Positions 15,911 to 25,377 of a stretch of DNA of 64,000 nucleotides are shown piece by piece. Origin of the DNA: Pseudomonadota bacterium (GTDB taxonomy: Bacteria > Pseudomonadota > Gammaproteobacteria > Burkholderiales > SG8-39). The DNA lies in NCBI GenBank assembly GCA_947455195.1, contig CANGMI010000003.1, positions 261,620 through 325,619 of the forward strand, read 5' to 3'. A program made the position numbers and the translations under genes. Position 1 is the stretch's first letter, and each line of letters begins with the position of its first letter. Under the pieces are notes generated by a model, which had not been told where the DNA came from, did no database searches, and worked only from the letters and a program-made list of their open reading frames with translations.

Positions 15911-18900
15911 GCCTGACCTCCTGCGAGCAGCGCGTCGAGCCGCTCGATCACCGCCTGCGGTGGTCGATGGAAGTAGACGCCCGGGTTGGGTTCTGCCTCG
16001 CTGGCCCAGGCAGGCCGCACCCCACGCATGAAAACGTAGTGCACGCCACCAAAATGCCGCTCGTAATCGTAATCGGCGAGGCGCCGCGACAGCATCCGGT
16101 GCAGCGCGACCGTGTACAGCAGGTACTGCAGGTGATAGCCATGACTCGCCATCGCCTGGGCCATCGACGCCCGACCATAATCGCCGGGGCTCGCCCCGAG
16201 ATAATTCGACTTCCAGTCGGCAATCCAGTACCGACCACCGTGCCGGTAAACAATGTCGACGAACCCGCGCAGATAGCCTCGAAACTGTCCGAAGGTGAGG
16301 CGCGGTCCCGGGTAATCGGGGTGTGCGAGTGCCGCGTTGAGCGCGCGGTCGGTGAACGCTGGGGTCGGGAGCCAGAATGACCACTCGGTCAGCCGATCGG
16401 CCAGCGGAACGTCGGCGAGGCGAACGCCCCCTGGCCACGGTGTGGTCACCGCATCCGCGAGCATCGACGCCAGCATGCGTGGCAGGCGCCGGGCAGCCTC
16501 GCTGCGCTCGACGCCCCGCATCGTCTGCGGATGAGCGGCCAGGGCACGCTCGATCGCGCGAGGCCAGGTGTCGGGCCGGGTGAAATCTGCCGCCTCCATC
16601 ACCGCATGCACGCAGATACCCGCCGTGGTGCCACGCGGAAACGCCTGAATGTCATCGGGCGCCACCGATGCGGAGCGCTCTTCGGCATCGAGGCGCCCGA
16701 GCGCCGCCAGCGCATCGTGATCGGAGGCGCCAAGGTCGGATGCATCGCCCTCGAGCACATCACCGGCATCTCCCGCAATCTCGCGGGAGAGCGCTTCGCT
16801 ACCTGCACTGAGGCTGCTGTAGCTGCCGGTACGCCACCGCAGCGGCATGCGCGCCGGTGCCGGCAATGCCCGCAGGCGTCGCGGATCGGCCGCATCGGGC
16901 GGCAGGCGCTCGCCCGGATCACGCCCGACATCATGCAGGGAGATACAGTCGGGATGGGCATCGGCAAACGCACGCCAGGCGCCTGCGATTGCCTCGGCCG
17001 AGGGACGCCGCACGTCGTCAAACCAGTCGGCTGCCGAATGATCTCGCCCGGCCACCAGCCAGTTGAGCGGCGATGAAGCCACCGATTTCGTGGCGGCGGC
17101 CGAGCGCCTGGCCAGGCCCCAGCCAAGCACGAGGTAGCAGCGCTGCACCGCCCGAGTGAGGCCGACGTAGGCCAACCGGATCGCCTCGGCGTAGCTCTCG
17201 CGTCGCACCCGCTCGCGGAGTAGCGTTCGATCGAAACTCGCGTCCCCGGTGTCATCGCCCTCCTCGCGGTAGTCGATGACCTGGGCGCCATCATCGGCGT
17301 GGGTCACGATCCCGTCGACACGCCGCGCCGGCGGACTGCTCGATATATCCCACAGGGTCGGGCAGAACACCACCGGATACTCGAGCCCCTTCGACTTGTG
17401 ATAAGTGACGATCTGTACCAGATTGCGATCGGACTCGAGCCGCAGTTCAGCTGCCTCATCACCATCGCCGGCACGCGTGCAGTGACGCAACCATGCAAGG
17501 AGGGCCTCGGGCGAGGCATGCTCCCGCGAGGCCGTCTGCAGACAATCGCCCAGGTGCAGCAGGTTGGTGAGCCGGCGCTCGCCATCGCCCCGGGCAAGCA
17601 ACCGATCGATCACGCCCTCGCGTGCGAGCATGGCGCGATACATGAAGCCGATGCCACGCCGTCGCCATGCCTCGGCATACTCACGGAAACGCACCGTCGT
17701 CTCGACCAGGAGCGCCTCGTCGCTGCGCAAGGCCATGACCTGGCGGGCCGTACGACCGAGCAGATCGGTGGCGAAGGCAGCGCAGAGGCGCCCGATGCGA
17801 CCGGGCTCGAGGACTGCGGAAAGCACCAGCACCAGTTCGCTGGCATCGATCGACTGGTAGACGCTCTCGCGGGTCGTGATGACGCTGCCGATGCCGAGTG
17901 CTACCAGGGCTTCGCGCGCGCGCAGACCCTGGTGATGACTGCGAACGAGAATGGCGATGTCACCGGGCGCCAATGCGCGTTCGCCGATGCGCGTACGGCC
18001 TGCCTGCGCGTCGCGCAGCAGACGCGAGATTTCGGCAGCCATTGCGATCATCGAGAGGCTCAGCGCCGCCGCCTTGGTGAGCGCATCACTGGGCGGTGGC
18101 AACTGCCAGACCTGCATCGGTGCCACCTCGCCACCCGGATCGACCAGCGGCGCCGGGCGCCTCGCCCCTGGCGTGACACAGCGATACGCGAGCCCCGCCA
18201 TCATGAAGGGCTCACGCACCGCCTCGCTGCCCTCGTCTGTCTTCTCGGGGCCGAACAGCCGGTTGACAGCCTGTATCAGTGCATCGGCCGAACGCTGGTT
18301 GGCGCCGATCGACCAGGTGACTGACGCGAGGGTACGTGCAGCCAGATAGGTATGCAGATCGGCCTGGCGAAAGCTGTAGATCGCCTGCTTGGGGTCGCCA
18401 ACCAGGAAGAGGGGCCCGGGCTGTCCCTGATAGAGCGCGCGGAAGATCTCGAACTGGATCGGGTCGGTATCCTGAAATTCATCGATCAAGGCAACCGGGT
18501 AGCGACTGCGGAGGCGTCGCGCAAGAGCATCGCGAGCGGCAGGCTCGGTGGCCGGATCGCAGAGCGCGACGTGCAAGGCACGCAGCATGTCGTCGAAGGC
18601 GATCACGCGCCGGGCGCGTTTCGCCTCACCGAGCGCCGGCACGCATTCATCGATGAGTCGCCGGATGATGCCCCGACGCGCCCGCCGCAGACCGCCCACG
18701 AGCGCGGTGGCTGCTTCGAATACCCCCTGCCACTGATCGAAGAACGGATGTGACGGCGGCTCACAGCCCTTCTTGCGGGCCTCGCCGAGGCGTGCGCTCG
18801 TGTAGAGGCGCGCCCTGGCGCCCTCGTCCTTCCACTCACCACGCTCCAGATACCGTTCGACCAGTGCCAGCAGCGCGAGCGGTTCGCCGTCGGCAAACAA

Positions 18901-19719
18901 CCGCTCGATGAGATCGGCGCCCTGCACGATGCCATCGGCGCGATACATGCCGCCGTTCACCTGGGCGCGCCCCGCCTGGAGGCAGCGCAGTACCTCACCC
19001 GGTTCGGCCTCCCAGAGGACGCGAGCCGCCGCCCAGGCGCTTTCAAGATCGGTGGCGTCAATGAGCGGCTGTGCCGCGCCCGTGAGTGGCAAGCCCAGTA
19101 CCTGTGCCAGCGGCTGCTTGAGGTGCTGGCGCACGATGGCATCGCAGGTTTCGGGCGTATCGCCACGGCGAACCAGGTAGCGGACAAGCACCGGATCGGT
19201 GACCCCCCGCGCAAAGGTCCGCCGCCAGAAGTCGTGCACGACCTCGCGCCGCAGATCGGCGTCATCGGTGATCACTTCGGTGACGAAAGGCGACGCCGCC
19301 GAGAAGGGCGCGTCGGCCAGTGCGCGCTGACAGAACCCGTGGATGGTGAAGACGGCCGCCGCATCGAAGGCCTCGAGCGCCAGTTCGAGCCGCTCGCGCT
19401 GCACGGCGCGCGCAAGACCACCGGCTTCCAGCTGGCTGATCAGCGCGGCGATGAAGGACTCGCCGGGTGCAACGAGGCCCTCACGCAGGTACAGGAGCGC
19501 ATCGGCGAGTCGCGCGCGCAATCGATCGCGCAGCTCGGCAGTCGCCGCGGTGGTGAAGGTCACCACCAGGACGCGGTCGACTGGCAGAGCGCGTTCGAGA
19601 ACGAGGCGCAGGTACAGACCACAGATCGCCCAGGTCTTTCCCGTGCCGGCCGAGGCCTCGATGAGCGCGATGTCATCGAGCGGGCAGGCCAGCACGTCAA
19701 GGGGCTGCGGGGCTTTCAT
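15907..19719 (-). CDS. recB: exodeoxyribonuclease V beta subunit RecB
   Basis: 1270 aa UvrD-type 3'-5' helicase with a C-terminal nuclease, the catalytic core of RecBCD. Walker A is EASAGTGKT (21-29), and VALIDEFQDTDPIQFEIF is the Walker B/motif II region. The helicase motif QAIYSFRQAD follows, and YHKSKGLEYPVV is motif V. The nuclease domain near the C-terminus keeps GFVDIVY and WIADWKSNYLG (the D...D-x-K catalytic set) and the YHLQYLLYTVAL helix. The gene starts in a 4-bp overlap with the recC stop and ends in a 4-bp overlap with recD. All key residues are present, so the enzyme should be functional. Confidence 0.96.
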   Translation of the reverse strand: MKAPQPLDVLACPLDDIALIEASAGTGKTWAICGLYLRLVLERALPVDRVLVVTFTTAATAELRDRLRARLADALLYLREGLVAPGESFIAALISQLEAGGLARAVQRERLELALEAFDAAAVFTIHGFCQRALADAPFSAASPFVTEVITDDADLRREVVHDFWRRTFARGVTDPVLVRYLVRRGDTPETCDAIVRQHLKQPLAQVLGLPLTGAAQPLIDATDLESAWAAARVLWEAEPGEVLRCLQAGRAQVNGGMYRADGIVQGADLIERLFADGEPLALLALVERYLERGEWKDEGARARLYTSARLGEARKKGCEPPSHPFFDQWQGVFEAATALVGGLRRARRGIIRRLIDECVPALGEAKRARRVIAFDDMLRALHVALCDPATEPAARDALARRLRSRYPVALIDEFQDTDPIQFEIFRALYQGQPGPLFLVGDPKQAIYSFRQADLHTYLAARTLASVTWSIGANQRSADALIQAVNRLFGPEKTDEGSEAVREPFMMAGLAYRCVTPGARRPAPLVDPGGEVAPMQVWQLPPPSDALTKAAALSLSMIAMAAEISRLLRDAQAGRTRIGERALAPGDIAILVRSHHQGLRAREALVALGIGSVITTRESVYQSIDASELVLVLSAVLEPGRIGRLCAAFATDLLGRTARQVMALRSDEALLVETTVRFREYAEAWRRRGIGFMYRAMLAREGVIDRLLARGDGERRLTNLLHLGDCLQTASREHASPEALLAWLRHCTRAGDGDEAAELRLESDRNLVQIVTYHKSKGLEYPVVFCPTLWDISSSPPARRVDGIVTHADDGAQVIDYREEGDDTGDASFDRTLLRERVRRESYAEAIRLAYVGLTRAVQRCYLVLGWGLARRSAAATKSVASSPLNWLVAGRDHSAADWFDDVRRPSAEAIAGAWRAFADAHPDCISLHDVGRDPGERLPPDAADPRRLRALPAPARMPLRWRTGSYSSLSAGSEALSREIAGDAGDVLEGDASDLGASDHDALAALGRLDAEERSASVAPDDIQAFPRGTTAGICVHAVMEAADFTRPDTWPRAIERALAAHPQTMRGVERSEAARRLPRMLASMLADAVTTPWPGGVRLADVPLADRLTEWSFWLPTPAFTDRALNAALAHPDYPGPRLTFGQFRGYLRGFVDIVYRHGGRYWIADWKSNYLGASPGDYGRASMAQAMASHGYHLQYLLYTVALHRMLSRRLADYDYERHFGGVHYVFMRGVRPAWASEAEPNPGVYFHRPPQAVIERLDALLAGGQA

Positions 19720-22700
19720 CGCGAGCCCTTGGGTGCCGCAGCCGTCGGCACGTGTTCGAAGAGTGGCCAGAGAATCTCGCGCGCGAGTGCAAGGAAGGCG
19801 TCATCAAGCGGGTCGGGGTCGCCCCGCAGTGCAAGGCGCACCGAGGCGAATTCCGATTCGCCCAGCGGCCCCCGATCGGAGCGGCGTGGCTCCCAGGCCT
19901 TGCGCGCTGCCACCGCCGCAGCCCGGCCCGCCCTGGCAAGCTCGGAAGCCTCCACGATGTGCGTATCGGCCTGGGAAGCCTCTGCCGACGATCGCCCGGA
20001 TGCCTTGCCCCTTGTCTTCCTCCCGTCCCCGGATTCGCGCAAGGGTTGCGTCGCGCGCTCGGCCCACGCCATCGCGCTACGCGGGTAGAAGTGCAAGGGC
20101 ATGCAAAGGCCTTGCGCCTGGCGTGCCAGCAGTCGAGCAAGGTAATCCTCGGCGATCGACATCCCCAGCGGTGGCATCACGATGCGTCGGCCCTTGAGGT
20201 GCACGACGGTCTGCGCCATCGCATCGGAGGGTGCCAGCCGGTTCAGACACAGGTGGTGAATCCAGGCGCGGATGAGCATGCGGTCATCGTGCTCACGGTA
20301 GCTGTGCATCACCAGGCCGCCCTGCCGCAGCGTGCCGAATCCGATCATCAGTTCCCAGCACTCGCCATCCGCATCGATGAGCACCGCTTCTTGTCGAGCG
20401 GGCAGCAGCGGGCCGGACGCGTCAGCGCGCACGGCGTGGGCAAAGTGCTCGATCGCCGCCAGATCACGGGCGAGGGCAGCCTCGCCAATGGCACCACCCG
20501 GATATTCGATGCCAGCCATCGCGAGCGCGCGTACTTCCTCGATCGCGCAGCCCTCGAGCAGGCGCGGCACCAGCCGCTCGGCGAGCAATCGCTCGGTGCG
20601 CGTATCGGGCAGGAAAGGCTCGTCATCCTCGATTGCGTCTTCATGGACCCAGGTATCGATGTCGAGGCGTCGGCGCAGCAGTGCATTTGCCGGATCGGCG
20701 AAGAAGGCCGCCAGATCCGTCATCGATACGGGGTGAGCGCCATCGGCCGGCGGCCCGACCGCTTCGAGCGGGGTATCGAAGAACGCGGGCACGAACGGAT
20801 TCGGCAGGAATCGCGTCGGCACCTCGAACTCCTCGAGATCAGCCGACTCACCAGCGCCACCTGGGTCGTCTGCCTCGTCACTGCCACCCGGGTCGACCGG
20901 CCCTTCGCGATCGACAGGGCGAAACGCTTCGGCCGCCTGCGTCGCTTCCGGGCGAGACATGGCGCCAGCCAGCGCGCCAGCCTGCTCGAGGCCCCGGATG
21001 AGGGCGCTGCAATAGGGCTCCTCATGGCTGCGGCGGCGCGGATCGGCATCGGGTTCGAAGTAAGCGATCGAGAACGCTTGCAGGGGATGCATGACGAGGA
21101 GGCGAGCCCGCGCCGCCTTGCGCGCCTCGACCGAGGCAGGATCGGTTGCGCCCGCTGCCGCCAGGTAATCGAGCAACTCGGCCACCAGTACCGACGGGGG
21201 GCGCGGCTGATTGTCGCGAACGCCAAGGCCGGTATAGCTCAGGTAGAGCCGCTCGCGAGCCGCCAGAATCAGATCCAGAAAGAGATTGCGATCATCATCG
21301 CGTCGTGCGCGATCGCCCTTGCGTGGATCGAGGCGCATGAGATCGAGTTCATCGGGTCGCGGGGGCGCCGGGAAGGCGCCGTCATCGAGGCCGATGATGC
21401 ACAAGTGCCTGAAGGGCAGGCCCCGCATGCTCGCCATCGACGCAAACGTGACGGCGCCACCAACCACGCTGCCGCTTGCCTCGTCGTCGAGCCGGTCGGT
21501 GAGCGCGCGCTGCACCAGACTGAGCGGTACGCCCCCACTCTGACCGCCCGCCGTCATGTCCTCGCCGAGGGCACGAATACCCTCGCGCAGGGCCGCGACT
21601 ACCTCGAGATCGGTGGCGACCGGCTTGAGAAAACGCTCGATGCACTCGTTGAGTGCCAGCACCCAGGCCGCAGGGGTCAGCGCGCCGGACATCGTCTTGC
21701 GGATACGCTCGAACTCATCGACAAAACCGCAGATGGCACCGAGAACAAGGGCTCGCGCACCCGTGGCCTGGCCGGCTGCATTGCGTCCGTCAAAGGGCTG
21801 ATCGACCGCATCAGGCAAGGCATAGCCGAGGAGCAGGCGGTCGAGGCCATCGCGAAAGCTGAACCGCTCCTCCGCGGGCAGGCCCTCGCGCACGCGGTGG
21901 GCAGCGTCGATACCCCAGCGAATGCCCGCCTCGTCAAACCACAGGCGCAGGGTTTCGAGTTCATCGGCGGCCAGACCGAATCGGCGCGCAACCATCGGTT
22001 GATGCAGGAACTGCAACACCTCGCTGGCGCGAAAGCGCGACCCCAGCAGGCGCAGCAGATCGAGCAGCGCACGCGCCGCCGGGTTGGCCGCGCTGGGCCG
22101 GGTGCCGGCAAGCGTGTAGGGAATGCGTCGCGCGGCCGGCGCCGTCCCGAAGATGGAATCGATGACAGGCGCAGCCGCGTCGATGTCGGGCATGACCACG
22201 AGAATCTCGTCGAGCGACGGTGGATCGGCTGCCGCGAGGATGCCGAGCAACTGGTCGTGCAAGACCTCGATCTGGCGCGTGAGCGAATGACAGACATGAA
22301 TCTCGATCGACCGATCGGCAACGTCGGGAACGAGGCTGCCCGGCATGAGTTCCCGCAGTTGCAGGATCGAGGCCTGCAACTGCCCGAGCCGGGTCGGCGG
22401 ATGGTCGGCGACGAAGAAGGCCTCATCAAGCCCGTCATCGCCCGCCACGTCGAACAGCGCCTCGACATGCGAGCGCGTCTGCTGCCCCCAGGCCGAGAGC
22501 AGGCGATGCCCGGTTTCGTGATGACCGATCTGCCCGCGCGCCGCCAGATGCCGCCAGCGGACCGGCGACACGATGTCATGCCAGAACGCCTCGCAGGGGT
22601 TGAGCACGAGCACGTTCACATCGATGTGAGCCGACAAGCGCTGCAACAGGCCGAGGTAGAGCGGCGCGATTGACGGCACGCACACCACGTGCACGCGTGA

Positions 22701-23318
22701 GGGGCCATCCACCGGCGCAGCCCGCGCCAGGCCCGTCATGGCCACGTGCATCGGGTGTACCTGCGCAACACCCAGTCCTTCGAGCACGCGCTGACACAGG
22801 GCAGCCTGCCACTCGAGATCAGCCAGCAGCGCCGGGTCGGATGGGGCCGCGGTGAGCGCAGCCGGTTCTCCGACACCCCAGGCCTCGGTCCAGTCGGGCC
22901 GCCAGGTGGTGTACTGCTCGATCAATCGGGCCAGTTCGAGCGCAAGCTCGTAGCGCATCACCGGATCGCCCGCGGCGAGGTAATGCGCGAGTCGGGGAAA
23001 GCGCGCAACGAAAGCGACATCGGCCAGGATACCGACGATGCGCCAGGCGAGCGGACCGACGGCAAACGGCGACTGACTCGCCACACCCGGCACCAGCGCC
23101 GCCACCTGGCGCCACAGCCATTGGGCGAGAAAGGAAAACTCGACGCCGGCGCAGATGCCCTGGCGCCTTGCGATCGCCAACGCCAGACTGCGTCGCATCG
23201 CAGCACCCGGAATGATCACCTGCTCGGCCGCAAAGGGATCGGCCGCGTGCTGCTCGAGCGACTCGAGCAGCACAGCCTGCAAGACCTCGAACCTGTTGGA
23301 GAAGACAACCCGCAGCAT
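19716..23318 (-). CDS. recC: exodeoxyribonuclease V gamma subunit RecC
   Basis: 1200 aa. RecC is the inactive-helicase scaffold of RecBCD that splits the duplex and scans for Chi. The N-terminus MLRVVFSNRFEVLQAVLLES matches the opening of RecC proteins, and the middle keeps the helicase-like VTFASMASMRGLPFRHLCIIGL region. ATG 23318 was chosen by this match; the open frame runs on upstream to 23741 without resemblance, and no strong ribosome binding site precedes 23318. It is the first gene of the operon. Compared with E. coli (1122 aa) it carries extra low-complexity acidic stretches around residues 800-840. Confidence 0.94.
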   Translation of the reverse strand: MLRVVFSNRFEVLQAVLLESLEQHAADPFAAEQVIIPGAAMRRSLALAIARRQGICAGVEFSFLAQWLWRQVAALVPGVASQSPFAVGPLAWRIVGILADVAFVARFPRLAHYLAAGDPVMRYELALELARLIEQYTTWRPDWTEAWGVGEPAALTAAPSDPALLADLEWQAALCQRVLEGLGVAQVHPMHVAMTGLARAAPVDGPSRVHVVCVPSIAPLYLGLLQRLSAHIDVNVLVLNPCEAFWHDIVSPVRWRHLAARGQIGHHETGHRLLSAWGQQTRSHVEALFDVAGDDGLDEAFFVADHPPTRLGQLQASILQLRELMPGSLVPDVADRSIEIHVCHSLTRQIEVLHDQLLGILAAADPPSLDEILVVMPDIDAAAPVIDSIFGTAPAARRIPYTLAGTRPSAANPAARALLDLLRLLGSRFRASEVLQFLHQPMVARRFGLAADELETLRLWFDEAGIRWGIDAAHRVREGLPAEERFSFRDGLDRLLLGYALPDAVDQPFDGRNAAGQATGARALVLGAICGFVDEFERIRKTMSGALTPAAWVLALNECIERFLKPVATDLEVVAALREGIRALGEDMTAGGQSGGVPLSLVQRALTDRLDDEASGSVVGGAVTFASMASMRGLPFRHLCIIGLDDGAFPAPPRPDELDLMRLDPRKGDRARRDDDRNLFLDLILAARERLYLSYTGLGVRDNQPRPPSVLVAELLDYLAAAGATDPASVEARKAARARLLVMHPLQAFSIAYFEPDADPRRRSHEEPYCSALIRGLEQAGALAGAMSRPEATQAAEAFRPVDREGPVDPGGSDEADDPGGAGESADLEEFEVPTRFLPNPFVPAFFDTPLEAVGPPADGAHPVSMTDLAAFFADPANALLRRRLDIDTWVHEDAIEDDEPFLPDTRTERLLAERLVPRLLEGCAIEEVRALAMAGIEYPGGAIGEAALARDLAAIEHFAHAVRADASGPLLPARQEAVLIDADGECWELMIGFGTLRQGGLVMHSYREHDDRMLIRAWIHHLCLNRLAPSDAMAQTVVHLKGRRIVMPPLGMSIAEDYLARLLARQAQGLCMPLHFYPRSAMAWAERATQPLRESGDGRKTRGKASGRSSAEASQADTHIVEASELARAGRAAAVAARKAWEPRRSDRGPLGESEFASVRLALRGDPDPLDDAFLALAREILWPLFEHVPTAAAPKGSR

Positions 23319-23387
23319 GGAGAAATCCGGATGGGGCCGACGCGAGGGCCGGCGGGAGTGCGCGATCAGCCGACGATTATTGTCGAC

Positions 23388-23412
23388 TGCTGGCTCAGTG
23401 GATGAGCCAGCA
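23388..23412. terminator. perfect hairpin between the VOC gene and recC
   Basis: TGCTGGCTCA (23388-23397) and TGAGCCAGCA (23403-23412) are exact reverse complements with a 5-nt loop. It lies just past the stop of the minus-strand VOC gene (23428) and 70 bp before the recC start on the same strand. This suits termination of the VOC transcript before recC, although no U-run follows. Confidence 0.5.
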
Positions 23413-23427
23413 CTGCCACCCGACCGC

Positions 23428-23835
23428 TCATTGACCGTCGGCCGTGCCGACCCAGCCCTTGCGGGAGATGTCGAAGATGATGCCCTCGGGGTCCTTGAAC
23501 TTGCGCTCGAAGTTCTGCTTGTCTTCGCCCTCGCCCAACTGGAAGAAGAAGTGTCCTCCAGCAGCGTTGATGCGGGCCTCGGTCTGGGCGATGTCGTCGA
23601 CGACGAAGCCGAAATGGTGGGGCCCTGAAAAGGAGGCGGCGTCGGTAAGGCCCGAGCCCTTTTCGCCCTTGTAGCGCAGGAGTGCCAGATTGACCACGCC
23701 ATCGGAGAGATAGATCGCGGAACCCATGTCGAGGTCTTCACGGCCGACCTGCTTCAACTCGAACACCGTCTCGTAGAACCGCGCCGAAGCCTCGAGATCC
23801 TTCACCACGACCGCGATATGTCTCAACTTCGCCAT
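23428..23835 (-). CDS. VOC-family (glyoxalase/bleomycin-resistance fold) protein
   Basis: 135 aa single vicinal-oxygen-chelate domain. It starts MAKLRHIAVVVKDLEASARFYE, with the first metal His at residue 6, and continues GPHHFGFVVDDI in the second half with another ligand candidate. The C-terminal FKDPEGIIFDIS supplies the conserved glutamate. Members include lyases, isomerases and dioxygenases acting on small metabolites; the substrate is not apparent. ATG 23835 follows GAGGGGG at about 6 nt. It is upstream of recC on the same strand but separated by a hairpin, and is probably monocistronic. Confidence 0.87.
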   Translation of the reverse strand: MAKLRHIAVVVKDLEASARFYETVFELKQVGREDLDMGSAIYLSDGVVNLALLRYKGEKGSGLTDAASFSGPHHFGFVVDDIAQTEARINAAGGHFFFQLGEGEDKQNFERKFKDPEGIIFDISRKGWVGTADGQ

Positions 23836-24019
23836 CAATGCCCCCTCGTGAAGTGCTTGCGCGGAGTTTACCCGCCGTCCATCAGGGCAAGGCAGCCGGC
23901 ATCGGTGGCCGGCGGTCGGGCGATGGATCGATGCCGGGTCTCGCCGGACCCCGCCGGGTATGGCAGCCATGGCATTCATGCACTACCTGCCCAATGGCAA
24001 GGTCTGTACCATTCCCGTC

Positions 24020-24898
24020 ATGAAACCCGCGCCCCTCGATATCCTCCCGGCCACTTCGGTGGCACACGCCCTCAGTCTTCTTGGCGAGCACGGCGACCAG
24101 GCCCGGCTCATTGCCGGCGGACAGAGCCTGATGCCGATTCTGGCCATGCGTCTGGCGGCCCCCGCCATCCTCATCGACATCAATGGCATCGCTGACCTGC
24201 GCGGCATCCGCCTCGAAGCCGATGGCAGTGTCCTGATCGGTGCGCTCACGCGCCACCGCGACCTCGAACGCAGCCCGCTGCTGGCCGAACGCCTGCCCCT
24301 CATTGCGGCAGCGATGCCCTGGATTGCCCACGTCCAGATTCGCAATCGGGGCACGCTAGGCGGCAGTCTCTCGCACGCCGATCCCGCCGCCGAATTGCCG
24401 GCCTTGTGCATCGCGCTGTGCGCCACGATCGAGCTGCACTCGCCCCGAGGCGTGCGGCAGATCGCAGCCGACGACTTCTTCCAGGGCGTTTTTGCCACCG
24501 CGCGAGCCGATGACGAACTGCTCACCGCCGTGCGTGTGCCAGCCACGACCCCGGCGCAGCGTTGGGCCTTCATCGAACTCGCACGGCGACATGGCGACTT
24601 TGCCCTCTGCGGCATCGCCCTCACGGCCGACTGCTCGCCAACCGGCGCCGTGACTCAAGCGCGCATCGTGGTATTCGGTGTGAGCGATTGTCCACGCCGC
24701 CTGCCTCACCTCGAATCAGCCATTGTCGGCAGCGCGCCCAGCCCGGCCTCGATCGACCAGGCCATGCAGTCGCTCGATACGGTCGAGGCGCGCAGCGACC
24801 ACCATGCCTCGAGTGAATACCGCCTCGAACTGCTTGCAACACTGGCCCGGCGTGCACTGCGCCAGGCGTTCGGCTTCGACGAAAGGACTGCACCATGA
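24020..24898 (+). CDS. molybdenum hydroxylase FAD-binding (medium) subunit
   Basis: 292 aa, CoxM/xanthine-dehydrogenase FAD subunit. It transfers electrons from the Fe-S subunit to the final acceptor. The two FAD signatures are visible: AGGQSLMPILAMRL (about residues 33-46) and RNRGTLGGSLSHADPAAELP (about 110-129). ATG 24020 is chosen because MKPAPLDILPATSVAHAL begins the conserved domain; ATG 24001-side codons further upstream would add an unmatched leader, and no clear ribosome binding site settles it. It overlaps the next gene by 4 bp and opens the M-S-L operon. Confidence 0.93.
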   Translation: MKPAPLDILPATSVAHALSLLGEHGDQARLIAGGQSLMPILAMRLAAPAILIDINGIADLRGIRLEADGSVLIGALTRHRDLERSPLLAERLPLIAAAMPWIAHVQIRNRGTLGGSLSHADPAAELPALCIALCATIELHSPRGVRQIAADDFFQGVFATARADDELLTAVRVPATTPAQRWAFIELARRHGDFALCGIALTADCSPTGAVTQARIVVFGVSDCPRRLPHLESAIVGSAPSPASIDQAMQSLDTVEARSDHHASSEYRLELLATLARRALRQAFGFDERTAP

Positions 24899-25377
24899 AC
24901 CCCAGCCGGGAGATCACCCTGCGGGTGAACGGCAACACCGTCCGTGCAGTCTGCGAGACGCGCACCACGCTCCTCGACTTCCTGCGTGACCATGCAGGGC
25001 TCACCGGCACGCATGCCGGCTGCGAGCACGGGGTGTGCGGTGCCTGCACGGTCCAGCTCGATGGCGCATCGGTACGCGCATGCCTTCTCTTTGCTGCTCA
25101 GGTCGGTGAAGGCCAGATCACGACGGTTGAGGGCCTGGCGCCACCCGGGGCGATGACCGACCTGCAACAGGCCTTCCGGCGGCACCACGCGTTGCAGTGC
25201 GGTTTCTGCACCCCGGGCATGCTGATGACGGCCGATGCACTGCTGCGCGAGACCCCGCACCCCGATGAGGCGGCCGTGCGCGCGGCGCTCTCGGGCAACC
25301 TGTGTCGCTGCACCGGTTACCAGCCCATCATCGAGGCCGTACTCGACTGTGCCGAAGCCCGTGGAGCCCGGTCATGA
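24895..25377 (+). CDS. molybdenum hydroxylase 2Fe-2S (small) subunit
   Basis: 160 aa, CoxS family. The N-terminal plant-ferredoxin domain has C43, C48, C51 (CEHGVCGAC) and C63. The C-terminal all-helical domain has C102, C105 (CGFC) and C137, C139 (CRC), so all eight cluster ligands are present. It carries electrons from the molybdenum centre to FAD. Its ATG lies in a 4-bp overlap with the FAD subunit and its stop overlaps the start of the large subunit, so the three chains are co-translated. Confidence 0.96.
   Translation: MNPSREITLRVNGNTVRAVCETRTTLLDFLRDHAGLTGTHAGCEHGVCGACTVQLDGASVRACLLFAAQVGEGQITTVEGLAPPGAMTDLQQAFRRHHALQCGFCTPGMLMTADALLRETPHPDEAAVRAALSGNLCRCTGYQPIIEAVLDCAEARGARS

Noticed and set aside
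13211-15916. 901-codon plus-strand open frame opposite recD and the cupin gene
   Set aside because: It is a high-GC shadow. The minus-strand frames encode well-conserved cupin and RecD motifs, while this frame gives a low-complexity Arg/Gly/Gln-rich product with no domain.
19752-22673. 973-codon plus-strand open frame opposite recC
   Set aside because: Same reason: it is antisense to conserved RecC sequence, has no recognisable motif and is rich in Arg, Gly and His as expected of a shadow frame.
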